From assembly GCF_000003815.2 (NCBI RefSeq), contig NC_049983.1, positions 8,707,943 through 8,771,942 of the forward strand: a DNA stretch of 64,000 nt, in the 5' to 3' direction. The notes below the pieces were generated by a model that worked only from the letters and a program-made list of their open reading frames with translations, was not told the origin of the DNA and made no database searches. This document shows, in pieces, positions 10,335-37,001 of this stretch. A program made the translations under genes and the position numbers. The DNA comes from Branchiostoma floridae. Lineage: Eukaryota > Chordata > Leptocardii > Amphioxiformes > Branchiostomatidae. Each line of letters begins with the position of its first letter. Within the stretch, counting starts at the first letter, position 1.

Positions 10335-13300
10335 TCATTCAATTTGGTTAACAGAGTCTGTAATAATGTCCTTCCCCTTAATGGCCGCCATATCGATGGA
10401 CAGACGTCCGTATCTCTCCCTGAAGCAGCACAACATGGGGATCACTACAAAGGTCGCACCGAGGGTGGTCCAGTTCACCCACGTCACTCCTGTAATCAAA
10501 GCGATTAGGTGTAAGAAAATGTCGTGTGGTAATAAAACAAAGATCAGTTGATACATACAGCACTTGATATGTGGGTGAAATCTTTTCATATATTTGTAGA
10601 ATACCTTGCACATTTGCCGTGTTAATTAAGTAAACGGTAATAAAGAAAATATGCGAACTATTACCGGATTCCACTAGATTTTTTTTAGAATGTTGAGAGA
10701 TAACACAGTTCCAAACATTGGGCAGGTTTCTACTCAAAATGAAGTGATGTTTTATGTCAAAACGGAATGAAGGTCGCCAAGTTTGTTTGTTTTTAAATCG
10801 GTGAGTTAATATTTTGTGTTGCTGAAAAAGTTATTTTTGACAAAGACATATATGATGGCATCATATTAGAACCTTGAAACTGATACTAACATGTAAAGAA
10901 TAAAAATACGTTCATTTGGCAAAAACAAGTTTGCTGCAATATGAAATCTAAGAGGTTTTAAGCAGGTTGAATGACTAAACACACAGAATATGGTATACCC
11001 AGCAAGATATTCGTTATTTTTGTTTTTTGATATCTCTTCTCTAACTCTCTAACTTTAGAATTGACTTTGGCCTTCTACGACATTAGACTCCGTTTTCCGA
11101 TATTTTTTTGGCAATTTATTGCATAATATTATACGTCCTCATTTCGAAGCTGTTTTTTACGATTTACAGACAAAATTTAAACAGACGAAAATGTAGATAT
11201 GTGCTCGTGGATGTCATCCATATAATTGAATCAACATGGCCTTTCCTAGCCCTACAATAAAAATACACTAGCTTTATAGACAGGGCTTTCAGAAAGTGTT
11301 GTTCTTACCAAGAAATGGTATCATCGGAAGGAAAAGCACCAGTAGACAGAAGATGTAGTACACCAGAGTCAGCACCATGGTAGTGATGCCCTCCGCTACA
11401 GGATAGGTGAGCTCAGCGGACATCTCGTAAAATATCGGTGCCGAGCCGCTCAGGCACACTTGGGTCAGGGAGAAGGTTGTGTACAGCGAGGCTTCACGTG
11501 CAAACAAATAAACAAACAAAGAAACAAACAAACATTATTTGTTATACTGTGACAAGACACTATAAATATAAGACACTATAAGTATAATACAGAAGACTAA
11601 CTTTTTGAAATCAACACGAGAAGCGTGTAAAACAGAATCGCGGTTTGACCGAACAATGGCTTTCAATTATCTGTTGCTCATACTATTGTTTATATGAAGA
11701 TATGCTGTATATGCTGTATGATGATCAAGATTTCGAAATGTTTTGTAGTTGTCCTGTGTAAGTTAGCCTTTTCTGGCGCTTTAATGAAAGTAAAATATGT
11801 CAAGACTGACGTATATGATCTACAAATGTATAACACTCATTTGTTGTTGCTGTTAACGTTGATAGTATGATCCTACTGCTGCTGTTGGTCTTTATATAAA
11901 AATGGTAAAAATTGCAAGGAAACAAATTGCAACAGGCCCATGTTTTTTCAGCTACAAGATATAGTACTGTTCTTATGGTTTTTGTATTGAATTCTTTATA
12001 TGAATAAAGTTTTTAAAATATAACAAAAGAAAAGAAAGAAATAAAAAGCTGTTTGCGTACCCATGTTGAAGGGAATGAGGCTAACGTTGACCATGAAGGT
12101 GAACCACAGCATGGTGCCGGCCTGCAGCAGGGCCAGCAGCACCAGCATCAGCTTAAAGTGGCCGGCAAAATAGTCTCCCAGTCTGGGAGAAACAGTAGAT
12201 AAAGTTTATTGCAAGTTCTTGCCCGAGGGCTAATTGCAAGTGACAAAAATGACAGACAAACAATGGTAAACAGTATATTAGTAAGCGACCACTCCAGTAT
12301 AAAGTCGACAAACTGTAACTTATTGGGTTTGACTTCTTTTTCTGAGATAGTAGAAGACAAAGATCCCACCTTATCTGTAATGTGTGGGTTTTGTGATGTT
12401 AAGAGTAGACTTGATTTCTTTCTTTCGGTGACCAGCCCCCCATACTGTCCTGCCACTCTGCTACATATAACATAATGTAATAGACCACCACAGGTTGCCT
12501 GTCACCAGTAACCATGGTGACAGCTGTCTGGTCCAGGTCATTGATTTTTTTTAGAAGAAGAAGAAGAGAAGGGGCAAAAACAATGGGTTTCTCTTGTGTG
12601 AAGGTCACACAATATTGCTATATTGCACGTGCACGTACCTTGCCAAGACGAATGAAGAAGCACAGCCGATCAAATTTCCATAAAACCCCACCCAGCCGGC
12701 TTGGACCTATAACGATATTGCATCCTAAATCACATAATTCAAACAGTAGCAGCAGCACGGTAGCAGAAAGCAGTAGTGTACTCCATATAACATGTACATT
12801 TAAAATATCTCAGATCTCTATATATAGAGAGACAATCCTGCTGCTGGTACATTTTTTTTATCAAACGCCATCCATTCTAGCATAGAGTGCAGGGCATGAC
12901 AACAAAAACAAAGCAAAAACAAAATAGCGATATATAGTATACTAGTAGTACGTCCAACCCTATTGACTTTTAGGGTCTTCTAAGCGTTGCAGTCAAGTAT
13001 GGACTTTGTGCTTTTCGTCAAGAAGTATCTTATTGCAAGGCAGTGATTTATGAAATTTTGTTAACGTCATGATGACGCCATCGACAACCGCGCCAATTTT
13101 TAGAAAAAATGCTTTTCCTTACTTGTACTTCAATGTTTTCTCAATGATATTTGTATGCAAAGTGACGTCGAAGAAGTATACCTGAGTGACGTTATACGGA
13201 GACACGTTGACGTCCAGAATGTTGCCCCACCCCCCGAACGTACCCTGCACCATCCCGTAAGACAGGCACACCAGCCAAAATGTACCGTTCCTGTACAGAT

Positions 13301-16300
13301 TTTTCAAGGCAACAAATGAAATCAGGAAAAAGTGCATCATGATTGCATGTATCAATCTTCAAAACATGAGAGGCATTAGTCCAGTGTCACTGACAAAGCG
13401 TATTGTGTGAACTAGGAGCCCGCGACTCTATATGTATATATATGACCTCCAATCAAATGTACGTTTGAGCTTAGTGTTTTGTGGTATGTTGTGGTCAGTG
13501 TTTTCATCTTTTAGGGGAAAGCGAGGATCTAAACATGCGGGCCAATGCAAACGCGTACGAAACCCACTGAACACGCGAAGCCGGGACCTACATCTGCTTG
13601 GAAATTATACTAATCATTATTGGCACAAAAACGTGCCAACACTTTCGCAAGGTCTTCTACAATTTTTCATATACAATAGTGGCTACAAATGAATTAACTT
13701 ACGTACATGCACACAACTTACATTGATAAATAGATCAACATGTCGAGTCAATGTATCGTTTACATTACTTGTTCGACTGAGTTCTAAACATTCATTCTTT
13801 GTACATAGTAGTGGTTATCTTCTCTTAGACTACAACTGAATGTACACTAAACATACATTATATAGACGCAAGGTACTTACGTTACCAACCCTTTTACTCC
13901 TGACACGAAGTTGAGTCTGCTTATGGAGGCAGACAGACTGGGCGGAGATGGGGGACAGGCGGGGTAGTACACGACAATGGCGAGGAACAGCATGGCCGTC
14001 AAACCAAACTCTGTTAGTACATAACAATGGCGAGAAACAGTACAGCCGTCAAACCAAACTCTGGAAAAACGTATTCAAATATGGCAAACTAAATGTCTTG
14101 CTCATGTCTATGCCACTCACTGCCATGGGGTTGGCGGAAAGGAATTAACATAGAAAAACGTCCACATATAGCTTCACTCACAAAGAAACATTTCCGAATT
14201 AACATGTTAACCTTCATATTTCATGGAAATATGCATTAGAAGTATAGATGCAATAGATCACTAGTAGGCTTGCCATACACGAGTATACATGAGCGGCTGT
14301 TCATCAAATGTATAGTCTAGACTAAATTTTGTATAGTCTAGACATATTGATTCCGCTAAAATGGACTCAAAATAAATTATAAACACAATTTTCCATACTT
14401 ACCAATGTACATCAGCCGCATTATCTGCCCCGCCTCTATTGATCTGGTGTCTGGGGTAAAGTAGATTGTTAGATTATTGCATCATGTAATCAAAATTTAA
14501 AAAAAAATGACCATTTTAACCCTATTCAGACCGGGGGGGGGGGGGGCTTTTGAGGCCTGCGCCAAGTTCGATGTCCTATAACGCCAGAACGGCTTACGCT
14601 AGAGCCACCAAATTTGGTGAGTTTTCCTAAACTATTGTTGGCAACAATTTTACGAAGTTTGACAAATTTTCCATTTTTTCGTGTTGCCATGGCAACAGTT
14701 TGTTGACAGGCAGTTTTGCCAAAAATCACTATTTTTGGTTCTAACAATGTATTTTTCACATTTAGTTGCTATATTACTGGTATTTTGTTACATAAATAAA
14801 ATCTTATATTATTTAGCATATCTTTCATAATTATATATGCATAAATTATGCTAATTTGATGACGTCATCAGCCCAAAATCCAAGATGGCGGACCGTATGG
14901 CCAGATCAAGAATAACAAGCTAATCGTCCCATAAAATGTGTAACTACCTGGTATTTTTTCATCAAAAACCATCTAAATGAATGAATTTAGTCTATTTCCA
15001 GTGCCCTTTGTGATTATTTGTTGCAAAAAAAGGATTTTTAAAAATTCAAGGTGGTTGATATAATATGGCGGAGCCCAACTCGTATCTTAGATGTGCATGA
15101 CGTCATTTTATGACGTCATTTTCACGTCATTGATGTTGCTATTGGCAACGTATGTCGTAATAAACATTATTATTCTGTTATCTGCACTTGTTGTTACATT
15201 TTCGTAGCATAACTTGAATGTTTCTGAGAATACCCTTTTTTCATGGGTCCGGCCAATATAATCAAATTGATGACGTCATAATTACGTCATCTTACGTCAA
15301 CGTAACGTCATACGTCAAAAACTTGTCAGATATTATGTCGACATCACGTCCTGAAAATTTGGTGGCCCTACGGCACGTCGTAATAGAGTTATAAGACTTA
15401 GAAGTGGAGGGCCTCAAAAGCCCCCCCCCCCCCGGTCCAGGGATGACCAAAAAAGCCCGGTCTGAATAGGGTTAAAGACATGTGTAAATTACGAGGCAAA
15501 GAACGTGCAGACATGGGACAAGCAAAGCGCGCCATAAGCTGAGTGGTACCTGTGTTGTTGGCATAGCTGAGTCCCGGTATTTCCACAGGTATACTGCATG
15601 AAAAATATCAATACTGCTATAAGCAGAAAATAAGCACCGATGAATATTCTATTTTGGTTTTATAAGTTATCTGTGATACATTTGGCACAGTTTATTCAAA
15701 ATTATATCAAATAGAGGATTTACCTGTCCCAAAGTCGTTTACCAAGTATTTCGTTGAAATAATGTATCAAAGTTGAAAGGTAACGCGTGAAGCGTTGTCT
15801 AACTCACAGTGCGTTGCTGTGATTCCTCGTGTGATTGGTCACTTCTTCCGGCTGGTACACAGCCAACGGACCAATCACGTAGCTGAGAGCACAGCCCACG
15901 TTACCAAGGAGACCAGCAATGGCCGTGGCCGTGGTCCTCTGTTCTGGAGGGAACCAGGTCGCCGATATGAGAGGCGGAGCCGCCATCATGACCGGGGCTC
16001 CACAGCCGTTAAAAAACTGGCCCAGATATATCAACCTGCACACGAAAAAGTTATGGACAGATGTCAACCTGCACACAATTAGGTAATAGCCTCGTAAAAA
16101 AACGCCTTCGAAGTAGAAACTACTTATAACGTTACCTTCCATGCACACAAAAATCCAACACAACCGAAGCCTCGGCGAATTTTAAAAGTCGCCAGTTGGT
16201 CAAAAGTGCCGTCATATCTAGTTTGCCGACCTTTCAATTGATTAACAATATCTAGGAAGTCGACAGCACGCATGCGTATTTGCACTAAAAGGACGAAACT

Positions 16301-17886
16301 GCGTGCCGCAGCAGTATGCTAGTAGTACGTAACGTTACATGTAGTGGAACATAAACATGCATGTACCATGTAGCAACGGGTTCCTCCAGTGTGAAACACC
16401 TCATCCCCGTCCCCAAAGTCATGAAAAATGCCGCCAGTAGCACCGACGTACGGAGACCTGTATGTGCATGTTAGGCCACAGCAAGTAAATTTTATGGATG
16501 ACATCAGCGCATTAATTTTCGCCTGATTTCAGAAAAAAAATTCTTTCTTCTGCAGGGATGGTCAACATTACGATAAAATACCAAAATGAGCAAATATGTT
16601 GTGTTAATAATTGTACTTGTAGAAGTGACACTTACGAGGTACCCAGGGCTGTATTTGTAGAAATGAAACTTATTGGATAGTTGTAAATGTGACACCAATA
16701 TGGAAGCCATGAGTGTGGTTACCAACTTTGTTGGTGATGCCAATCTACCACACTAGTGTCACTTTTACCACACCAGTTCATGTCTTGAATACAGGAATGA
16801 ATGCCTTGTTGGCTCTGATACCATGTTTTGTCCCTTTAATTCTTGTTACAACATTCATCACAACTTTATGGTGCCTATTTTTGAAAATGTAGCCATCTTG
16901 TTTTTTTCACCCATCTTGTTTTTTTCCGCACTATTTTTGCAGTCTGCAAAGGATGTCATCCATAAAATTTACTTGCCGTGGCCTATTATGACATAAAACC
17001 CAGTTAATTTGGAAGAACGCCACTTGTAACCAATATGTATATCAAGAGAATAAAGTAGTTTTAACCTCTAAATAAAATCTACATCCTAACAATGCGCTGT
17101 TCCGTCAAACGACCTTAGGACAGGATGTTCAAGGTCACAAGACAGGAAGTGGATTAGCACAAGACGTATTTATGGTATAGTTTACATTGTAAAACACAAC
17201 ATGAAAGATAAAGCTAGATTAAAGACCACGAAATACTAGTATCGAAATATGAGAAAAAAAGACTACAAGCGTTTCCCATTACGGGCCACATCCGCGCGCC
17301 TATTGTTTTTCGCATATTCTACAAAAACACAACCTGTGGCCACATGTGGCCCACTAGTGTCCCTGCTCTATCAGAGTTTTATGCTCGCCAAGAGGATTAT
17401 GCTCTCCGGGGTGAGGGGGCACTTGCGGTCAGGGCATTGGGCTACAGTCTCCATTAAACCAAGGAGCTTTATCAACGTTGATGAAAGCTCCTTGCTCTAA
17501 CATATCGCAGACCAGTGAGATACAGTTTAATAGTACGGCCATACATCCTTACCTTTGACATCTAGTAGCCATGAGAACGGGACGGCCAGCAGAATGTAGG
17601 AGAAACAGCCACAGTTGTTAACGAGAGCAATGTTACTGTCCGTCCAGCCCAGCACCACCCCAGCCGAGTCCGCGATAGGCCCCCAGGTGTTGCCAATGGC
17701 ACACTGCGTCGACGCAAACAAAGAAAATATCCCTACAATATACCAGCGTCGCTTGTAAGCACGGCATTTGGACCCGTCGTCAGACGTAGGGACGTTGTCA
17801 TTGATCGAGGCGTACGTCTCTGCACTGTTTTCTTCCAAAAGTGGTCGGATTTCTTCGTACTGTTGATCGCCCTTAACGTCCGCCAT
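10335..17886 (-). CDS. SLC49A4: SLC49A4 (DIRC2) major-facilitator transporter, 11 exons
   Basis: Multi-pass MFS carrier; the human orthologue sits in the lysosomal membrane. Coding exons in transcript order: 17553-17886, 16367-16457, 15808-16035, 15550-15593, 14403-14450, 13881-14010, 13182-13290, 12639-12706, 12061-12182, 11309-11491, 10335-10489. All junctions are GT-AG with matching phases, giving 1512 nt (503 codons plus stop; human is 478 aa). Landmarks are NTWGPIADSA in the first membrane segment, GLRTSVLLAA, ATWFPPEQRTTATAIAG, GGWGNILDV, PIFYEMSAELTYPVAEGIT and CFRERYGRLSID at the C-terminus. An acidic N-terminal tail contains RPLLEE, which resembles a dileucine lysosomal sorting signal. 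The start ATG lies in a TISU/YY1-like context and an E-box lies about 110 bp upstream. Confidence 0.93.
14021..14062 (-). repeat. partial duplicate of SLC49A4 exon 6 with its 3' splice site
   Basis: About 40 bp repeat the first bases of exon 6 (same order: CCAAACTCTG, ACGGC, ACAATGGCGAG) just upstream of the real exon in the transcript. Read on the minus strand it carries a better polypyrimidine-AG (TTTTTCCAG) than the real acceptor (TACTAACAG). If that acceptor were used, the frame would reach a TAA after about 15 codons. Confidence 0.8.
14520..15471. mobile_element. 952-bp non-autonomous piggyBac-like element in an SLC49A4 intron
   Basis: TTAA at 14516-14519 and 15472-15475 flanks inverted ends CCCTATTCAGACCGGG / CCCGGTCTGAATAGGG. 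TTAA duplications with CCC-starting ends are the piggyBac hallmark. A second inverted layer (a G run then CTTTTGAGGCC) follows at both ends. No transposase ORF is present. The interior has many TGACGTCA-type sites and two matches to AAGATGGCGG / ATATGGCGGA. Confidence 0.9.
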
Positions 17887-17891
17887 CTTGA
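17880..17891 (-). promoter_or_regulatory. TISU/YY1-like initiator at the SLC49A4 start codon
   Basis: Read on the minus strand, CAAGATGGCGGA overlaps the ATG. It matches the TISU consensus SAASATGGCGGC at 11 of 12 positions; TISU is a YY1-related element that marks genes with very short 5' UTRs. Confidence 0.6.
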
Positions 17892-17992
17892 ACGTTACTG
17901 GGTCTTACTGAGGTAGGAAGTTGTCAAACCGGCAGTGCATGGACTCAAATAAACGTTCAATCGTATCTCCGTGTTCCCCAATGGTGTGCAAG

Positions 17993-18000
17993 GTCACGTG
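17993..18000. promoter_or_regulatory. E-box GTCACGTG upstream of SLC49A4 (CLEAR-like)
   Basis: GTCACGTG is the core of the CLEAR motif bound by TFEB/MiT factors at lysosomal genes. It lies between the divergent SLC49A4 start (17886) and the small ORF at 18020. That it is functional is inferred from the motif and position only. Confidence 0.4.
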
Positions 18001-18019
18001 TACCTTATCGTAGGCCACC

Positions 18020-18286
18020 ATGTCCGCTATCCGTCTGTGGAACCGTTCAACGTCCGATGAAGTTGAACTTCACAGCCTGTTGCATTGGGGAGGAAAGAAG
18101 AGCTGGCATCCGCCCAAAAGTGGCACTGACCTGCTGAACTGGTCATGCCAGATAATTAAGGACATACCAGGCGGAGTCGAAGGGAAGAAACCTCGAGAGA
18201 ACTTCAAGATGTTTGCTAAGAAGAGATCAGATGACACAGAGGATAGAGCCGTTCAAATGAATCTTAACGAAAGCGCAAGTCGATAG
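18020..18286 (+). CDS. hypothetical 88-aa protein, divergent from SLC49A4
   Basis: Not recognised. A complete ATG-to-stop frame starts 133 bp from the SLC49A4 start on the opposite strand, the spacing of a bidirectional promoter. Composition is soluble and charged, with a basic C-terminal half (for example KMFAKKRSDDTEDR), no signal peptide and no membrane segment. Codon choice looks like that of the neighbouring genes, but an unprocessed frame of this length could also arise by chance or be the first exon of a longer gene. Confidence 0.3.
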   Translation: MSAIRLWNRSTSDEVELHSLLHWGGKKSWHPPKSGTDLLNWSCQIIKDIPGGVEGKKPRENFKMFAKKRSDDTEDRAVQMNLNESASR

Positions 18287-18963
18287 GATAAAGATACAAC
18301 TGGAATGACTGAATGTATATGTTGCCCCAACGATATATACACAAAGTGACAGACGTCCGGGCGTTTCGAGTTTCAGGGAATGTTCACAAGTGCTTTTCAA
18401 CCGAATGATACATGTACAAATGGGGAGAACTGAAATGTCACCGTGACCTGGGCCCTTCTATGACTTAAAGTATAAACATGAACACACAATTCCTTTAGAC
18501 ATCCTAAAATATAGGTAGGCTTGTACGAAATGTTCACCAGAAAAGTCAAAGCAGGCCGGGGAAGCCAGGTCAAGGTCGCCCCACAAGGTGCGGAAAGATT
18601 CCTGTGTGAGAAGACAACCTTGGGGCGGAGGCGTTTTAGTTTTGAGGGGAGCGCTGATTCGCCCGTACGATACATTAGTATGTTCATTAGGAAAGCCAAA
18701 GCTGGCGATGAGGTCATTTGAGGACATTGGCGGCGGTTAGCCTCATTTGCAGGACTTCTGATTCGTGATTTTCGACATATAGCCAGCCCAGGTTCTTTAA
18801 GTTTAATATACTGGGGAGAACAATTTTGCGAGAGCCTCTACCTTTTCAGAAGTGAACTGCAACCGCGTGGATTTTGGTGCCCGTAAGACGGACTCGGCTA
18901 AGTTGTATTCCACTGGCGAGGATTTTTCAGGGGTGACCTGCAACCGCGTGGACTAACTAGTAT

Positions 18964-19099
18964 TGGTCTGTCCACAGGCACCAAGTGACTTGGTGCCTGT
19001 GGACAGACCAGTTACTAGGCCGAGCCATGGAAGTCCACTCGGCTTAGTTATATTTCACTGGCGTGGATTTTTCAGGGCCCCTGAAAAATCCACGCCAGT
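18964..19099. repeat. two adjacent near-perfect palindromes
   Basis: First, TGGTCTGTCCACAGGCACC pairs with its reverse complement GGTGCCTGTGGACAGACCA with almost no loop (about 18965-19011). Second, ACTGGCGTGGATTTTTCAGG pairs with CCTGAAAAATCCACGCCAGT around a central GCC (about 19058-19100). Sequence between and beside them (CTCGGCTTAGTTGTATTTC) also recurs near 18890 and 19115. Confidence 0.85.
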
Positions 19100-19124
19100 A
19101 GCAGGCTGTTATGGCTTAGTTGTA

Positions 19125-19510
19125 TTTCTCCTGAAAAGTCCACGGCTGTGCAATGCAGTGAAACCAAGACCGCCTCCAGTAGCGCTCCTTCTACAGACAT
19201 GAAGTCCCCGGCTGTGCAATGCCAACGAAGCCGAGACTGCCTCCAGAGCGCTACATACAGTTCTCCGTCTACAGACATGAAGTCCACTGACTTGCAATTC
19301 GATCCTGAAAAGTCCACGGCTGTGCAATGCAACGAAGCCGAGACTGCCTCCAGGGCGCTACATACAGTTCTCCATCTACAGACATGAAGTCCACTGACTT
19401 GGAATTTGATTCTGAAAAGTCCACGACTGCAACGAAGTCGAGACTGACTCCAGAGCTGGGCATGTAGTGCTCCGTCTACATGCATGCTGTCCACGTCTTT
19501 GAGTTGGATC
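19125..19510. repeat. minisatellite, about 107-bp unit, 3.5 copies
   Basis: TCTACAGACATGAAGTCC-like blocks recur at 19190, 19268 and 19375, with a diverged TCTACATGCATG at 19475. Each unit also holds CTGAAAAGTCCACG and a CCAGxGCGCTACATACAG-like block. Spacings are 78, 107 and 100 bp, the first reflecting a deletion. Open frames on both strands are by-products of the repeat. Confidence 0.85.
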
Positions 19511-20942
19511 TTGAAAAGTTTAGTTCAATCCTGAAAATTCAAGAGGCCAGACAACATTGAAGAAGCTTTGTTTCGTTATGGTCTTAGTGTTTGTTTATGA
19601 TTATACAGATGACTATCTCTGGGAACCTAAATACTAATGCAAGAATGCTTAAGGAGAAAAATGGTTAGAAAGGTTGAACAAATGACTGAACAAAGATAAA
19701 TTCTTCATTTCCGTTCCTTTTACATCTTCTTCTTGGACTTTGGCATTCTATGACATTAGAATCGGTTCTCTGATTTTTTTGTGTACAATTTAACAATTAC
19801 AATGTACATTTGCTCAAAAATTAACGTGTGCGTGTATGTCAACCATACAATTGATTCCACATGGCCTTTAAGTTAATAAAAACACAAAAGAAGAACATGG
19901 CCCCAAGACATCATGTGTGCTCTGTCATTTTATTAAGACATGAAAGCCGTTACGCAATTTTGGGCACATTAGCAAAGCTTTCCCCCGGACATCACACATT
20001 TTTATAGAATCGACCACAGACAAGAGGGGAAAGACCACAAATTCATAATATAAGTGAAAGCCTTTGTCAATAGTTGGAACTACTGTGTATTCTGTGTGCC
20101 AGGGCACACGCTAGATGACGTTGGAAATAGCTCTTACATAGTACGTCCAAACAGGTCTTCATTTGCACCACAAAGATATTAGGTCTCATTATGTACAATA
20201 ACGCAAATATTTCAGCTTTGGGGCCTTATCAATAATTTCAACAAAGCATGTCAGCTCAGCGAGCAAAATACATCTAAACTTACAACTCCTACAGTCAGTG
20301 TACAGGAGTAGGTAGGCTAGGGTAGAATTACTCTTCTTGCTTTAATCCCTTCTTATAATGATTTAGCTTAATTACAGATGGTAGAATAGAGCTACCACAT
20401 ACGCACGACTAGTGTTACCGGCAGGTATAGGCAGACATCTGTCAGTTGGCTATCTAGAAACCATGGCATGAAAAGAGCACGGAATCGTTAGAGCTACACA
20501 ATTAGGCTTGACACGCTCTCAAGATTTATGTAACAGAAGATTTTCATCAACGAGGCATTTTTTCTTTTCTTTTGCAGAGTTTGTGTGACACTGCCTCATG
20601 GATACATGTATGCCACAGACGGCACTCAAGTATTATCACAATTCTTGCAGACTACGTACGACGGCCTTGGAGCCTGGCTTGGCTTGGCAATACCTATCAA
20701 TATCAATCAATAAACGCTAACTCGCCTGCCTAGAACGGAGCCACAAATGCCTATCTGCGTCCTGTAGTGTCCCCTTCATTCTGGCATTATCAATTTCTAT
20801 CACTGGACATTTTTTTTTTTTCGTTTGGACAGCATGAGGGACTAAAAACCACACTCATCATTTTTAATCCTGGACTGTAACTGGAAGTACTAGGGTTTCT
20901 CTGAATGAATGTGCTGGTGCGCTGGAATCGCTGGCTTGGTCG

Positions 20943-35446
<14,504 letters not shown>

Positions 35447-36387
35447 GCTGACTTGAAGGCAGAGGAAATAGGCCAAAGGAACCAGCCAAACGCCTGGTCA
35501 ATGGAAGCCAAGATGGCGGATACCGATTCACTCACTTGACAAAATTATATCCTTTCACAAAAAAGGGGTCAATTTTAACCGCCTATCTTTAGCAAACCTT
35601 TCGCTATCCAGTGTTTGTAAATAAATTATTTACTAATTTGGAAGGATGATTGATAAAAGTAAGGTGTTTAAGTTTCGTAAAGATGATATGAACATCTGTG
35701 GCGGATGGATATATTCATCAGTGAAAAAGCACCAATTAATGAATTATTCTCGTAATTTGTTGTCCTGCACGAAATGTGGTTGACTGTGAACTGCAAGGTC
35801 TGGAAGTTTGCATCCTCATTTACCTGACCATTGATGACAGGAGATAGCAAGGATCATATGAACAGAAAAACCAAGAAAATTATATTGTTACTTTGGTGGT
35901 TGTCACGTGTAACGTGCAATATGAGGTCATCTGACAGATGACGTCACGGCGAGACGTCAGGATGATCTCCAAGCAGATGTAAGGCCTCAATTTGTCGTGC
36001 ACCAAACCAAAGTTATATTTCGGCATCTTTTTCGCTCGTGGACGAACAAAGATAGTAAAATGACTACGTGCAACTGCCTACATTACATTTTCACCAAAGG
36101 AAAAGGGAGTTAGCAATGACATGGTGATATTATTTTGGACACCTCTGGAAAAGATGCTCAAATGTTCCAGCCATGGAAATCTTAATATAAGACAGAGGAA
36201 GATGTCTTTAGTTACCACTTCCAGCTGTCCATAGGATGTTTTCACCCAGATTGGTGAAAAATGTATATTGCATAATGTACGGTGTCTGCTACCTGGTCTG
36301 CACAATGTGTAGTTAGTGCTCAGCACCAAGGACAGGTCTTTTGGTGTGTGAATGGTGTTACATTGTAGATGACTTTTGTGCCTACTT

Positions 36388-36830
36388 GGGGTGGGTACCC
36401 GTACAGAAAATTCAAGTCCAAGTCCGGTTCAGGTCCAGAGGATCAGGTCCAGGTCCAGACCTAAACCTGGACCTGATTCATTATGTGGAAACTTGTGCAT
36501 GAGACGATACTCAAAACTATGGTCCATTTTGCTACAAAGAAATCTGTTTTGTGTAGTATTCGACTCCCACTGGTGTTTTAAAAATCCTACATGGCTAACT
36601 TCCTCTGTACAATTGACTGTAAAAGTTGGTAAAAATGACTATAGAGTCTACTCTGCTTCGCTTTTGCCTAGACCGGTAACCCAAATACGTGTGAATGCCT
36701 GATTATATAATCAGTTCATTTTCCAATCAGTCCAACATCCGGGTCCATGAATTTTTTCAGGTCCGTTTTTTCTGGACTGGTCCAATAAGAAAAAACAGTT
36801 TTGTATCAGTACACCATACCGGTACCCAGC
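36388..36830. mobile_element. inverted-repeat element with GGGGTGGGTACC / GGTACCCAGCCC ends
   Basis: Left end GGGGTGGGTACCCGTAC, right end ACCGGTACCCAGCCC. The inside has alternating GGTCCAGGTCC and reverse runs. A related left end (AGGGGTGGGTACTGGTACAG) occurs at 44659-44678. Confidence 0.7.
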
Positions 36831-37001
36831 CCTAGTGCCTACCATTCACTGTAAGTAACATATTTGTACTCATCTGTGCAAGGGCAGTGTTTACTTTAAG
36901 GATTTGTCAATACAAATAGTAGAATAAAGTGGTAGCCTGGAATTCCAGACTGTTTTCATGCAGGGCCTACACAGGCCAAGTTAGACCCTGTACAACACAT
37001 G

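Larger units (their letters stand above)
18287..20942. other. intergenic: palindromes, minisatellite, then GDI 3' flank
   Basis: Holds two near-perfect palindromes (18964-19099) and a minisatellite (19125-19510), listed separately. From about 19520 to 20942 there is AT-rich sequence with no recognised coding signal, probably including the 3' UTR of the GDI gene. A T run lies at 20810-20821. Confidence 0.5.

Noticed and set aside
13119-13181. Extension of SLC49A4 exon 7 to the left as an open frame
   Set aside because: The frame stays open past CAG|GTATAC, but homology ends at NVTQ and the donor joins in phase to the next exon.
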